This document shows, piece after piece, positions 15,323 through 24,174 of a stretch of 27,154 nucleotides of DNA. A program made the translations under genes and the position numbers. The notes beneath the pieces are model-generated. The model was given only the letters and a program-made list of their open reading frames with translations. It had not been told where the DNA came from and did not search any database. How positions within the stretch are numbered: the stretch's first letter is position 1; each line of letters begins with the position of its first letter. Source of the stretch: Thermoleophilia bacterium UBA6103 (GTDB lineage Bacteria > Actinomycetota > Thermoleophilia > UBA2241). Location: NCBI GenBank assembly GCA_002423545.1, contig DIWP01000031.1:33990-61143 (forward strand), written 5' to 3'.

Positions 15323-16793
15323 GCCCCTTGGCGTCGAGCTCGTAGGTGTCCTCGAAGTCATCGGCCGAGAGCTGTCGGACCAGGTTGGCGGCCTGGTTGC
15401 TGCCGTCCACGCTCGGCACGCCCGGCTCGTAGAGGTACACGGACAGCCAGCGGCCGCCGCGGATCTCTCCGGTCGAGTCGATCCGCACCGTCAGGATGCC
15501 GGACAGGCTCAGGTTGCCGCCGGTGCCGAAGTTGCCCCAGCCGCCGAAGTTGCCCAGCGAGTAGGCGATCAGGCGGTCTTTGTAGCGCTCGATGCCGCGG
15601 ATCACGTGCGGCCCGGAGCCCAGCACCAGGTCGGCGCCGGCGTCGATGCAGGCGTGCGAGAAGGCACGAGAATCGCCGCGGTTCTCGCCGTAGGCGAACT
15701 CGGAGCCCTGCGGAGTGTGCACCAGGTCGGCGCCCTCGGCTCCCGCGTGCATGGTCACGATGACCAGGTCGGCGTCCTTGTCGGCCTTTGTGACCAGCTT
15801 CTTCGCGCCGGCGATGTTGTTGATGTCGTTGTTCCAGGGGTAGGGCGAGAAGCCGAGCACCGCTACCTTCACGCCCTTCACGTCGACGATCGGTGTCTCG
15901 CCGGGGATGCCGGCGTACTCCACGTCGACCGCCTTGAGGGCTTCCCTGGTCTGCTGCAGACCGAGGTCGAGGTAGTCGTTGGTGTGGTTGTTGGCCAGGT
16001 TGGCCATGTCGATGCCGGCCCACACGAGAGCCTCCGCATAGGCCGGCGGCGCCTGGAACGAGAAGGTGTTGGGGCCCGAGCCCTTGGACGTGGTGGCGGT
16101 CGAGTAGGTGCCCTCGATGTTGGCGATCATGAGGTCGGGCTTGCTGAGCTGGTCGCGGACGTTGGCGAACAGGGCGCGACCGTTGTCCGGCGGATTGCCG
16201 TACTGTGAGCCCGGCGTGGTGTCGCCGACCCAGCCGATCTCGATGACTTTCGGCCTGGCGGGGGGCGTCGACGGCGATGGCGAGGGGGAAGGGGACGAGG
16301 CGGCCGCGGCGCCGGCTGCGGCCGCCTGCGAGTCGCCCTGGCCGTTCGCGGAGTCGCCGCCGGCTCCCGTGCCGCCGTCGTCGCCGAGCAGCGCCCAGGC
16401 GGTGCCGCCGAGGGCGCCGAACAGGACGATCAGCGCGCCGAGCGCGACGAGCCGGCGCTGCAGGATGCGCCGCCGCCGTACCGCGCGCGACCGCGTGTCG
16501 AGTGGGCGCCGCGTGCGCGCTCCCGCGGGTGGCACCGCCCCAGACCGCGGACGTGCGTCTGCCGCGGGCGGCACCTGGAAGCGCTCGCCGTAGGCGCCTG
16601 CGGGAAGGGCACTTGGCGCCCGCGAGTCCGGACGGGAGGCTTCGGGCGACCGGGAGTCTGGCGGCGTGGGCTCCGAGGCCCGGTAGACGCGGTAGCGCGG
16701 CGGACGGCCGGATCGAGGGTCCGGGCCCTGCCTGGACTCTGACGTACCGTCCGGGTCGCTGTGGTGCGGGGGGCGTGGAGGTCGATCGCTCAT
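15306..16793 (-). CDS. CapA-family (poly-gamma-glutamate synthesis-type) metallophosphatase-fold protein
   Basis: 495 residues. A Pro/Arg-rich cytoplasmic N-terminus (about 1-110) ends in RRRR before one membrane helix (about 114-136); a low-complexity Ala/Ser/Pro linker follows, then the CapA domain. Diagnostic segments are GDTTPG with D191, ANIEGT, LANNHTND with H270, VTMHAGAEG, GADLVLGSGPHV and AYSLGNFG. These match the calcineurin-like metal ligands of CapA/PgsA proteins. The enzyme domain should lie outside the membrane. True polyglutamate synthesis needs CapB/CapC, which are absent here, so a stand-alone phosphatase-like or envelope role is more likely. It sits between the MsrA and transglutaminase genes on the same strand. 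No strong ribosome site precedes the ATG. Confidence 0.88.
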   Translation of the reverse strand: MSDRPPRPPHHSDPDGTSESRQGPDPRSGRPPRYRVYRASEPTPPDSRSPEASRPDSRAPSALPAGAYGERFQVPPAADARPRSGAVPPAGARTRRPLDTRSRAVRRRRILQRRLVALGALIVLFGALGGTAWALLGDDGGTGAGGDSANGQGDSQAAAAGAAAASSPSPSPSPSTPPARPKVIEIGWVGDTTPGSQYGNPPDNGRALFANVRDQLSKPDLMIANIEGTYSTATTSKGSGPNTFSFQAPPAYAEALVWAGIDMANLANNHTNDYLDLGLQQTREALKAVDVEYAGIPGETPIVDVKGVKVAVLGFSPYPWNNDINNIAGAKKLVTKADKDADLVIVTMHAGAEGADLVHTPQGSEFAYGENRGDSRAFSHACIDAGADLVLGSGPHVIRGIERYKDRLIAYSLGNFGGWGNFGTGGNLSLSGILTVRIDSTGEIRGGRWLSVYLYEPGVPSVDGSNQAANLVRQLSADDFEDTYELDAKGRFSGD

Positions 16794-16802
16794 ATCCCGG
16801 GC

Positions 16803-16831
16803 AGTGTAGCCGACGAGGCTGCTACGCCCAA
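16803..16831 (-). promoter_or_regulatory. Candidate promoter of the CapA-like gene, possibly leaderless
   Basis: On the minus strand TTGGGC (16826-16831) and TACACT (16803-16808) are spaced by exactly 17 nt. The -10 ends 9 nt before the ATG at 16793, so transcription would begin within a few bases of the start codon. This agrees with the lack of a clear ribosome site. Inferred. Confidence 0.35.
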
Positions 16832-16892
16832 CAGAGCGCCGTGGTCGGCGTCGTCAGGCGAGGCGAGCTCCGATGCCGGGCTCGCGGCCGTC

Positions 16893-17603
16893 TCAGAAGC
16901 GGCTGCTCTGCCGCTCGAGGTAGTCTTGATGGTAGTCCTCGGCGCGGTAGAACGGTCCGGCCGGCGTGATCTCGGTGACGATCGGGCCGTCGTAGGCGCC
17001 GGCTCGCTCGAGCCGCTTCCGGACGGCAGTGGCGGTCGCCTCCTGCTGGGGCGTGTGGAAGAAGACCGCCGACCGGTACTGCGAGCCCACGTCCGGCCCC
17101 TGGCGGTCTGCGGTGGTCGGGTCGTGCATGGCAAAGAAGCTCTCCGCCAGCTCCTCGTAGGAGACGACATCGGGGTCGAACTGCACGCGCACGGCCTCGG
17201 CGTGGCCGGTGGCGTGGGAGCAGACCTCTTCGTAGGTCGGGTCGGCCGTCGAGCCGCCGGCGTAGCCGGCCACCACGTCGACGACCCCGGGGAGAGCGGC
17301 GAAGTGGGCCTCGACGCGCCAGAAGCAGCCTGCCGCGAAGGTGGCGATCTCGGTCCTGCCGGTGAGCTCGCCCGCGGCGGCGGTCGCGGCGCTCCCAGGG
17401 GATCCGCCGGCCTGCACGGCACACGTCGCGGCCGTGGACGCCTGTCCGCCGCCGCAGCCGGCCACGACGACGAGCACGAGCAGGCTCAGCAGCGCGGCGC
17501 CGAGCGGGGCGGCGCGGCGTCCGGCTGCGCGCGGCGCCGGGGCGCGGCCGGTGATGTGGGCAGGTCTGTTGGCCGGAACAGGTCCGGCGAACGGAGGTCG
17601 CAT
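16893..17603 (-). CDS. msrA: Peptide methionine sulfoxide reductase A, lipoprotein form
   Basis: 236 residues from the ATG at 17603. Residues about 37-53 are a hydrophobic helix ending in a VVAGC lipobox, after an unusually long, basic N-terminus, so the enzyme is probably anchored outside the membrane; a start further downstream inside this N-region is possible. The MsrA domain begins near residue 85 with the active-site motif GCFWRVEAHF (C93), then VVAGYAGG, YEEVCSHATGHAEAVRVQFDP, AMHDPT and GSQYRS. It reduces the S-diastereomer of methionine sulfoxide in proteins. A second Cys is present in EEVCSH, and none in the C-terminal tail, so the resolving mechanism is not obvious. No MsrB is visible. 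Confidence 0.9.
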   Translation of the reverse strand: MRPPFAGPVPANRPAHITGRAPAPRAAGRRAAPLGAALLSLLVLVVVAGCGGGQASTAATCAVQAGGSPGSAATAAAGELTGRTEIATFAAGCFWRVEAHFAALPGVVDVVAGYAGGSTADPTYEEVCSHATGHAEAVRVQFDPDVVSYEELAESFFAMHDPTTADRQGPDVGSQYRSAVFFHTPQQEATATAVRKRLERAGAYDGPIVTEITPAGPFYRAEDYHQDYLERQSSRF

Positions 17604-17695
17604 CTCACCCCTTGACGGTCCTCTTTTGGAGAGGATACCGCCGGGTGCGAGTCCGCGCAGCCCGCGCCCGATGCACGCGAGGTGCCGCCGGGACG

Positions 17696-18055
17696 TCAGG
17701 TGATCCAGACCACCTCGTCTCGCAGGCGGTGCATGAACGTCGTCGTGTCGTTCTCCAGGCGCTGCCACTCCTCGGCGGTGTAGACAAGGAGGTCGACCGG
17801 CACCGGCAGGCCGGTAAGAGTGTCGAACGCCAGGCCGCGACGCATCGGAGGCTCGGCCGATCGAGCCACGACGATGACGAGGTCGAGGTCGCTGCCGACG
17901 CCCCAGTCGCCACGGGCACAGGAGCCGAAGTAGCCGATCTTCAGGACGTTCGGATCCGCCGCCGCCACGCGCGCCCCCCAGGCGCGAGCCGCGGCTGCGA
18001 CGGTGTCACGATCCGGCCATGAAAGGACGTGCGAACTCGATGATCTCACCGGCAT
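17696..18055 (-). CDS. Minimal nucleotidyltransferase (MNT) antitoxin-type protein
   Basis: About 119 residues if it starts at the ATG at 18055; a GTG at 18049 is possible, and longer in-frame starts overlap the upstream gene further. The protein has the polymerase-beta-like core GSCARGDWGVGSDLDLVIVV, with G44-S45 and the metal carboxylates D56 and D58, plus a third carboxylate candidate in VPVDLLVY. In HEPN/MNT pairs this partner neutralises the HEPN toxin, in studied cases by AMPylating a tyrosine. The gene overlaps the end of the HEPN gene by about 50 nt, which supports co-expression. Confidence 0.82.
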   Translation of the reverse strand: MPVRSSSSHVLSWPDRDTVAAAARAWGARVAAADPNVLKIGYFGSCARGDWGVGSDLDLVIVVARSAEPPMRRGLAFDTLTGLPVPVDLLVYTAEEWQRLENDTTTFMHRLRDEVVWIT

Positions 18056-18311
18056 AGAGCAGCGCCTCTTCGCTTTGCAGGGTCCCGAAGTGCTCGAAGG
18101 GTGGACCCTCCGCATGGCTGTTGGCGTAGCGGGTCGTGATGTAGAAGCCGTCGAGCACACGAGCCTTCTCGCGCAGGTCCGCCGGTACGTCGACGGGAAG
18201 CTCCGCGAGGAGTCGGGCGATGACGTGGCCCCAGGCGTCCTGATCCCGGGAGAGGTGCACGGCCTTCACGGCCTTCTCGGCAGCCTGCTGAGCTGCGGCC
18301 GAGTCTACCAT
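18006..18311 (-). CDS. HEPN-domain toxin-type protein, N-terminally short
   Basis: 101 residues. The sequence begins almost directly on the helix AQQAAEKAVKAVHL, whereas related HEPN proteins usually carry about 30-35 residues of an earlier helix before it. The downstream hallmarks remain: LDGFYITTRYANS (residues 53-65) and a final helix EEALLYAGEIIEFA. R61-Y-A-N-S-H66 fits an R-x4-H pattern, though in this subfamily it may not be the RNase site. The translation upstream in the same frame does not resemble the missing helix. Either the domain has been shortened by the adjacent helicase start region, or the gene is a decaying pair member. HEPN proteins of such pairs act as RNases or as the AMPylation target of MNT. 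Confidence 0.75.
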   Translation of the reverse strand: MVDSAAAQQAAEKAVKAVHLSRDQDAWGHVIARLLAELPVDVPADLREKARVLDGFYITTRYANSHAEGPPFEHFGTLQSEEALLYAGEIIEFARPFMAGS

Positions 18312-18382
18312 CGGCGAAGAGAGAGCGGCGCGATCGCGCTCGGCGTCGCCCGTCCGTTCCGCGGCGGGTCTAGGATACCGGC
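18312..18382. promoter_or_regulatory. Short divergent gap, HEPN / lhr
   Basis: Only 71 nt separate the HEPN start from the helicase start. TAGGATA at 18371-18377 may act as a weak ribosome site for the helicase (AGGA, 8 nt before its ATG). No clear -35/-10 pair was seen. Confidence 0.3.
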
Positions 18383-21300
18383 ATGCCGTCCGACAGCATG
18401 CCGCTCGATCTGTTCACGCCGCCGGTGCGCGACTGGTTCGCGCAGACGTTCGCGGCGCCGACGCCGGCTCAGACGCAGGCGTGGCCGGCGATCGCCGGCG
18501 GCGAGCACGTGCTCATCTCGGCGCCGACCGGCTCGGGCAAGACGCTGGCGGCGTTCCTGTGGGGGCTCGACCGTTTCGTCGCCGAGCCCCCGCCGGCGGA
18601 CCTCCGCCGCCGTCGTACGCGCCTCGTCTATGTCTCGCCGCTCAAGGCGCTCGGCTACGACGTCGAGAAGAACCTGCGCGCGCCGCTGCGCGGGATCGGG
18701 GCAGACGTACGAGTCGGCATCCGTACCGGCGACACGCCGCAGGCGGAACGCCGCAGCATGCTCCGCCATCCTCCGGACATCCTCATCACCACGCCGGAGT
18801 CGCTCTACCTCATGCTCACATCCCAGGCGGCGCGGCTGTTCGAGGGGACCGAGTGGGTGATCGTCGACGAGATCCACGCGGTGGCGCGCACCAAGCGCGG
18901 TGCCCACCTGGCAGTCACATTGGAGCGCCTTGTCGAGGCAGCCGGCCGCGACGTGCAGCGCATCGGGCTCTCCGCCACGCAGAAGCCGCTCGACGAGGTG
19001 GGACGGTTCCTGGTGGGGCCGCAGCGCCGCTGCCGCGTCGTCGACACCGGTGTGCGCAAGCCGCTCGACCTGTGCATCCACGTCCCGGTGCAGTCGATGG
19101 TCGATCCCGAGCATGTGGACCTGGGGCTCGATCAGGCGACCGGCAAGGAGGCGACGCGGCGCTCCATCTGGCCGGCGATGTATCCAGAGCTGCTTGAGCT
19201 GGTCCGGCGGCACCGCACCACGCTCATCTTCGTCAACAACCGGCGCGCCGCCGAACGGCTGGCGCTGCGGCTCAACGAGCTGGCCGAGCGTGAATGGGCG
19301 GAACAGGCGCCGGCGGGCGAGGCCCGTGACGGCGGGTCGTGGAACGGTCCCATCGCTCGCGCCCACCACGGCTCGCTGGCGCGCGAGGAGCGGCTGCTCG
19401 TGGAGGACCAGCTCAAGGCCGGCGAGCTGCCGTGCCTGGTCGCCACCTCGTCGCTGGAGCTGGGCATCGACATGGGCGCCATCGACCTGGTCATCCAGAT
19501 CGAGTCGCCCAAGTCGGTGACCGCCGGCCTGCAGCGCATCGGGCGGGCCGGGCACGGGGTCGGCGACACTTCCCGCGGGCGCATCTTCCCCAAGTTCCGC
19601 GCCGACCTGCTGGAGTGCGCGGTCGTGGCCAGACGCATGCGAAAGGGACTCATCGAGACGACCGTGATCCCGCGAAATCCCCTCGACGTGCTGGCCCAGC
19701 AGATCGTGGCGATGGCGGCGGTGGCCGGGCCGGCGACGCCGCCGGTCGCAGCGGCCGCCGATGTCGCCGAGTCGGCCGCCGTCGGTGTCGCCGAGGCCGT
19801 TGAGGGACTCCTCTCGGGCGCCGGGTCCGGACCCGGCGGCCCCTCCGGTCCGCAGGGCGGCCTCTCCGTCGACGACGTGTTCGCGCTCGTGCGTCGCACG
19901 TACACCTTCGCCGAGCTGGAGCGCCGGCAGCTCGAGAACGTGCTCGACATGCTCGATGGGCGCTACCCGTCCGCCGACTTCTCCGAGTTGCGGCCGCGCA
20001 TCGTGTGGGACCGCGTCAGCGGGACCATCCGGGCTCGCTCCGGCGCCCGGGCGCTGGCGGTGGCCAACGCCGGCACCATCCCCGACCGCGGCCTGTTCTC
20101 CGTCAACCTGCCCGACGGCCGCAAGGTCGGCGAGCTCGACGAGGAGATGGTCTACGAGGCGCGCCTCGGTCAGACGTTCCTGCTGGGAGCGAGCGCCTGG
20201 CGGATCGAGGAGATCGGCCGCGACAGGGTGGTGGTGAGCCCGGCGCCGGGTGCGAGCGCGGCGGTGCCGTTCTGGCATGGGGAGGGGGTCGGCAGGCCGC
20301 GCGAGCTGGGCGAGGCCATAGGCGCGTTCGCCCGCTGGGCGGTCGACCAAGACGAGGCGACGCTGCAACGAGAGTACGACCTCGACGCCCGGGCCGCCCG
20401 CAATCTCCTCGACTACCTGCGCGAGCAGCAGGAGACCACGCGGGTGCTGCCGAGCGACCGCGCCGTCGTCGTGGAGCGCTTCCGTGACGAGATCGGCGAC
20501 TGGCGGCTCTGCGTACTCTCGCCGTACGGCGGGCGCGTGCACGCCGCCTGGGGCCTGGCGATGAGCGCCCGCATCCGCGGCGTCTTCGGCCTCGAGGCCG
20601 ACGCCATCTGGTCCGACGACGGCATCATCGTGCACCTGCCCGACGCCGACGAGCCGCCGGGAGCCGAGCTGGTGCTGGTGGAGCCGGAGGAGGCCGAGGA
20701 CCTGGTCGTCGGCGAGCTCGGCGGCAGCGCGCTCTTCGGCGCCCGGTTCCGCGAGAACGCGGGGCGGGCGCTGCTGATCCCGCGCGCCCGCCCCGGCCGC
20801 CGCACGCCGCTCTGGCAGCAGCGCCTCAAGAGCCAGTCGCTGCTGGAGGTGGCACGGCGCTACGGCGACTTCCCGATCGTGCTCGAGACGTATCGGGAGT
20901 GCCTGCGCGACGTCCTCGACGTGCCCGGCCTGACCGAGCTGCTGCAGCGGCTGCGCGATCGCGATCTCGCGCTGGTCGAGGTCGAGACGGCGACCGCCTC
21001 GCCGTTCGCCTCGTCGCTGCTGTTCGACTACATCGCGACCTACATGTACGAGGGCGACACGCCCAACGCCGAGCGCCGCGCGGCGGCGCTGGCGCTCGAC
21101 CGCGACCTGCTCCGCGAGCTGCTCGGTCAGGAGGAGCTGCGCGAGCTGATCGAACCTGATGCGCTGCGGGAGGTCGAGGCCGACCTGCAGCGGCGCTCGC
21201 CGCGCCTGCGGGCCCGCTCGGCCGACGAGCTGCACGATGTGCTGCGGCAGCTCGGCGACCTGACGCCGGCCGAGGTGGCCGAGCGGGTGGCGGTGGCGGA

Positions 21301-23464
21301 TCGCGAGGTGGAGGAAGCCGCCGCGGCCGGTGCCGTTGGTGCCGTGGGAGGCGCCGGTGAGGCGGTGGACGTCCGTGACGCGGCGGACGTCAGCGAGCCG
21401 ACTGCGACCGCCGGCGTACGGGGTGCCTCTGATCGGGACGCGTCGCGGACGGCAGCGGCCTGGCTGGCCCGCCTGGGAAGCGAGCGGCGCGCCGTCGCGT
21501 TGCGCATCGCCGGCGAGGAGCGCTGGATCGCCGCGCAGGACGCCGGGCTGTATCGCGACGCGCTCGGCGCACGAGCGTCGAACGCCGCCGACTTGCCGGC
21601 CGAGTTCCTGGCCGAGGCGCCGGACGCGCTGGACGGGCTGGCGCGGCGCTGGGCGCGGACGCACGGGCCCTTCGAGAGTGCCGATCTGCGCGGCCGCTAC
21701 GGCATCGACCTCACACCGATCCTCGCCGGTCTGGAGACGGCCGGCGAGCTGGTGCGCGGCGAGCTGCGGCCCGGCGGCACCCAGCGCGAGTGGTGCGATC
21801 CCGAGGTGCTGCGTCGCCTGCGCCGCGCCTCGCTGGCCGTGCTGCGGCGCGAGATCGAGCCGGCCGACCGCCGGCAGTACGCCCGCTTCGCGGCCGCCTG
21901 GCACGGCGTCGATCGCCCGACGGCGACCGCCGCGATCCGGCCCGGCGTCGCTCGCCCGTCGCCGGCCGCTGCCGCCGGCATCGACCGGCTGCGCGAGATC
22001 CTGGTGCCGCTGCAGGGCCTGCCGCTCACGCCTCACGTCTGGGAGCACGACGTGCTGCCGGCGCGTCTGCCCGGCTACTCGCCGGCGTGGCTCGACGCGC
22101 TGTGCGCGTCGGGTGAGGTGGTGTGGGCCGGCGCCGGCGCCTTCGGGCGCGGCGAGGGGCGCGTGGCGCTGTACTTCCGCGACGACGCCCGCCTGCTCGG
22201 GCCGCCTCCCGGCTCCGCGCTGCTGCAGCCCCTCGCTGCCCCCGGCCCGGCGGCCGATCTGCACGGCTCCGCCATCGCCGACGCCGACGCCGGGGGGGCG
22301 TCTCAGGTCGCGACTGGCTCCCTGGCGTCGGCGATCCGTGACCGGCTGCGGCGGTCGCCCAGCTTCTCCACAGACCTGCTCGTGGATCTGCCGGCCGTCG
22401 ACAACGAGGCGCTGCAGCGGCTCTTGTGGGAGCTGGTGTGGGCCGGCGAGGTCACCAACGACGCGTTCGCCCCCCTGCGCGCGCCGCGACGCGGGCCGGC
22501 GGCCGGGCGAGCGCCGACGCTCGCGCGCGCCGCAGATGCGGCACCGGCGGCCTTCAGAAGCCACGCGGGCCGCTCGCGGTTGGTTCGCCGGCGTCGTGGC
22601 CCGTCCCCGCAGCTCCAGGGCCGGTGGTCGCTGTGCGAGTCGCTGTTCGCCGTCGAAGCGGCCGACGCCCGGGGCGTGGCCGCCAGGGCGAGGATCGCGT
22701 TGGCGGCCGCCGAGCACAGCGCTACGGCCGCCGCGGGTGGGCGCGAAGCGGCCGCGGAGGAATCGGCCGCCGCCGCCGCCGGACACGGTGCCACCGCGGA
22801 CTGCGACGCCATCGCCCGTCGCCGGGCCTGGGCCGAACTGCTGCTGGAACGGCACGGCATCGTCACTCGCGAGGTGGTGCGCGCGGAGGGTGTGCCGGGG
22901 GGCTTCACGGACCTCTACGACGCCTTCGGCGCTCTCGAGACGCTTGGGCTGGCGCGCCGAGGCTACTTCGTCGAGGGGTTGGGGGGCGCCCAGTTCGCGC
23001 TGCCGGCCGCGGTGGAGCGGCTGCGGGCGCGCGGCGACCCGGCGGGGCCCGCCGTCGTGCTGGCGGCGACGGACCCGGCGCAGGTGTACGGATCGGCGCT
23101 GCGCTGGCCGGCGCGACCGTCGGCAGGCGCTCAGGCAGACGGGGCGGCTCCTGATGAGCCCATCGGCGGCGGCCGCTCCCCGGGCCGTCAGGCCGGGGCG
23201 TATGTCGTGCTGGTGGGCGGCGAGCCGGTCGTCTACGTGGAGCGGGGCGGCCGGTCTCTGGGGCTTCTGGACGACGACGCGGAGCGTGTCGATACGGGAC
23301 TGCGTGGCCTCGCCGCGGCGGTGGCGGACGGGTGCATCGACCGGCTGTCTCTGGAGCGGATAGACGGCGTCGAGATCGTGGGTTCGCCGTATGCGCGGCG
23401 GCTCGTGGACCTCGGCTTCCGCGCCGGACCGCGGCGTCTCACGCTCCACAAAGGCCGTCCGTAG
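18383..23464 (+). CDS. lhr: Lhr-family ATP-dependent helicase (long variant)
   Basis: 1693 residues, longer than typical Lhr (about 1500). Motifs in order: Q-motif-like PTPAQTQAWP (27-35), Walker A APTGSGKT (47-54), VSPLKAL, TTPESL, Walker B D162-E-I-H165, SAT (197-199), FVNNRRAAERL, ARAHHGS, TSSLELGID and the arginine-finger motif QRIGRAGH (384-391). The winged-helix and Lhr core domains follow, then a large C-terminal region that includes an AlkZ-like/HTH part with RIAGEERWIAAQD. Lhr is a 3'-to-5' DNA translocase and RNA:DNA helicase linked to DNA repair. Three low-complexity Ala/Gly-rich insertions (about 446-493, 975-1025 and 1443-1472) account for much of the extra length. An alternative ATG is at residue 6. 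The whole gene is also open on the opposite strand, a composition effect. Confidence 0.95.
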   Translation: MPSDSMPLDLFTPPVRDWFAQTFAAPTPAQTQAWPAIAGGEHVLISAPTGSGKTLAAFLWGLDRFVAEPPPADLRRRRTRLVYVSPLKALGYDVEKNLRAPLRGIGADVRVGIRTGDTPQAERRSMLRHPPDILITTPESLYLMLTSQAARLFEGTEWVIVDEIHAVARTKRGAHLAVTLERLVEAAGRDVQRIGLSATQKPLDEVGRFLVGPQRRCRVVDTGVRKPLDLCIHVPVQSMVDPEHVDLGLDQATGKEATRRSIWPAMYPELLELVRRHRTTLIFVNNRRAAERLALRLNELAEREWAEQAPAGEARDGGSWNGPIARAHHGSLAREERLLVEDQLKAGELPCLVATSSLELGIDMGAIDLVIQIESPKSVTAGLQRIGRAGHGVGDTSRGRIFPKFRADLLECAVVARRMRKGLIETTVIPRNPLDVLAQQIVAMAAVAGPATPPVAAAADVAESAAVGVAEAVEGLLSGAGSGPGGPSGPQGGLSVDDVFALVRRTYTFAELERRQLENVLDMLDGRYPSADFSELRPRIVWDRVSGTIRARSGARALAVANAGTIPDRGLFSVNLPDGRKVGELDEEMVYEARLGQTFLLGASAWRIEEIGRDRVVVSPAPGASAAVPFWHGEGVGRPRELGEAIGAFARWAVDQDEATLQREYDLDARAARNLLDYLREQQETTRVLPSDRAVVVERFRDEIGDWRLCVLSPYGGRVHAAWGLAMSARIRGVFGLEADAIWSDDGIIVHLPDADEPPGAELVLVEPEEAEDLVVGELGGSALFGARFRENAGRALLIPRARPGRRTPLWQQRLKSQSLLEVARRYGDFPIVLETYRECLRDVLDVPGLTELLQRLRDRDLALVEVETATASPFASSLLFDYIATYMYEGDTPNAERRAAALALDRDLLRELLGQEELRELIEPDALREVEADLQRRSPRLRARSADELHDVLRQLGDLTPAEVAERVAVADREVEEAAAAGAVGAVGGAGEAVDVRDAADVSEPTATAGVRGASDRDASRTAAAWLARLGSERRAVALRIAGEERWIAAQDAGLYRDALGARASNAADLPAEFLAEAPDALDGLARRWARTHGPFESADLRGRYGIDLTPILAGLETAGELVRGELRPGGTQREWCDPEVLRRLRRASLAVLRREIEPADRRQYARFAAAWHGVDRPTATAAIRPGVARPSPAAAAGIDRLREILVPLQGLPLTPHVWEHDVLPARLPGYSPAWLDALCASGEVVWAGAGAFGRGEGRVALYFRDDARLLGPPPGSALLQPLAAPGPAADLHGSAIADADAGGASQVATGSLASAIRDRLRRSPSFSTDLLVDLPAVDNEALQRLLWELVWAGEVTNDAFAPLRAPRRGPAAGRAPTLARAADAAPAAFRSHAGRSRLVRRRRGPSPQLQGRWSLCESLFAVEAADARGVAARARIALAAAEHSATAAAGGREAAAEESAAAAAGHGATADCDAIARRRAWAELLLERHGIVTREVVRAEGVPGGFTDLYDAFGALETLGLARRGYFVEGLGGAQFALPAAVERLRARGDPAGPAVVLAATDPAQVYGSALRWPARPSAGAQADGAAPDEPIGGGRSPGRQAGAYVVLVGGEPVVYVERGGRSLGLLDDDAERVDTGLRGLAAAVADGCIDRLSLERIDGVEIVGSPYARRLVDLGFRAGPRRLTLHKGRP

Positions 23465-23624
23465 CGCCATGAGGCTGCGTCCGTCGGGGACCACGGTGAG
23501 CGTCACGAACCGGTCCCTCGTCTGTTGGCCGGGCGATGCTGAGACGGCTGCTCATGGCTCACGTTGAGCATGACAGATGTCGATGAGTGCCAAACGGACC
23601 ACGTCAGAATGTGCGGAGGAACCC

Positions 23625-24101
23625 ATGGTCAAATGGATCAGCCTGGCGGGCAAGGCAGTCGCCGCCGTCGGCATCTTCTTCGGCTTCTACTACCTGGGCG
23701 CCGATCCGCAGACTTCACTCGCCATCGTGACGGCAACCTCGGTGGGCGTTGTCGGCGTGCTGGCCTTCGTCTGTCACGTCATCTTCCACAAGGAGGATGC
23801 CGCCCGGCTCGGCTGGGAGACAGACAGACCCGATTGGATGTGGGAGGTCGGGTATGCGAACCTGGCGTTCGGCTTCATGGGTCTCCTGGCCGTCTTCGCC
23901 GGCTGGGGCACGTACGCGCAGTCACTTGTCCTGCTCGGCTACTCGCTGTATCTGCTGCAGGCGGCCGCCCTGCACACCTACAGGTATGTCACCGATGAGA
24001 AGCGGTCGCCGGCCAGGCTCTGGCGTGGGGTGATCCCCACCGTCGTGCTGGTCGCGATGATGGCCTTCTTCGCCGCCTACGCACTGGCCACGGCGGGCTG
24101 A
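23625..24101 (+). CDS. Small five-TM membrane protein, paralogue A
   Basis: 158 residues from the ATG at 23625, chosen because GGAGG lies at 23615-23619; an in-frame start at 23577 lacks this. Five hydrophobic segments are visible (about 8-25, 30-53, 70-92, 95-115 and 130-150). The motif HVIFHKEDAARLG after helix 2 and EVGYANLAFG, then LYLLQAAALHTYRYV, recur in the product of 26139-26699, so the two are paralogues. It resembles uncharacterised DUF6790-like proteins, which I could not verify. Conserved His and acidic residues near the helix ends could bind a metal or haem, but this is speculation. It converges on the fused CDF transporter. Confidence 0.78.
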   Translation: MVKWISLAGKAVAAVGIFFGFYYLGADPQTSLAIVTATSVGVVGVLAFVCHVIFHKEDAARLGWETDRPDWMWEVGYANLAFGFMGLLAVFAGWGTYAQSLVLLGYSLYLLQAAALHTYRYVTDEKRSPARLWRGVIPTVVLVAMMAFFAAYALATAG

Positions 24102-24174
24102 GGAGTACGGCGGGGCCGTGATGGTCACGCGCGCCGGCAGCGTGGCGTCGTGCTCACGCCCGCCAACGGCGCAC

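Noticed and set aside
15306..16793. A poly-gamma-glutamate capsule locus
   Set aside because: Only a CapA-type protein is present; no CapB ligase or CapC partner is nearby, so a capsule operon is not supported.
18305..23506. A 1733-residue open frame on the minus strand, fully antisense to lhr
   Set aside because: Very GC-rich genes with G/C at third positions often leave the opposite strand open. The translation is Arg/Ala/Gly/His/Gln-rich without domains, while the plus strand holds all helicase motifs.
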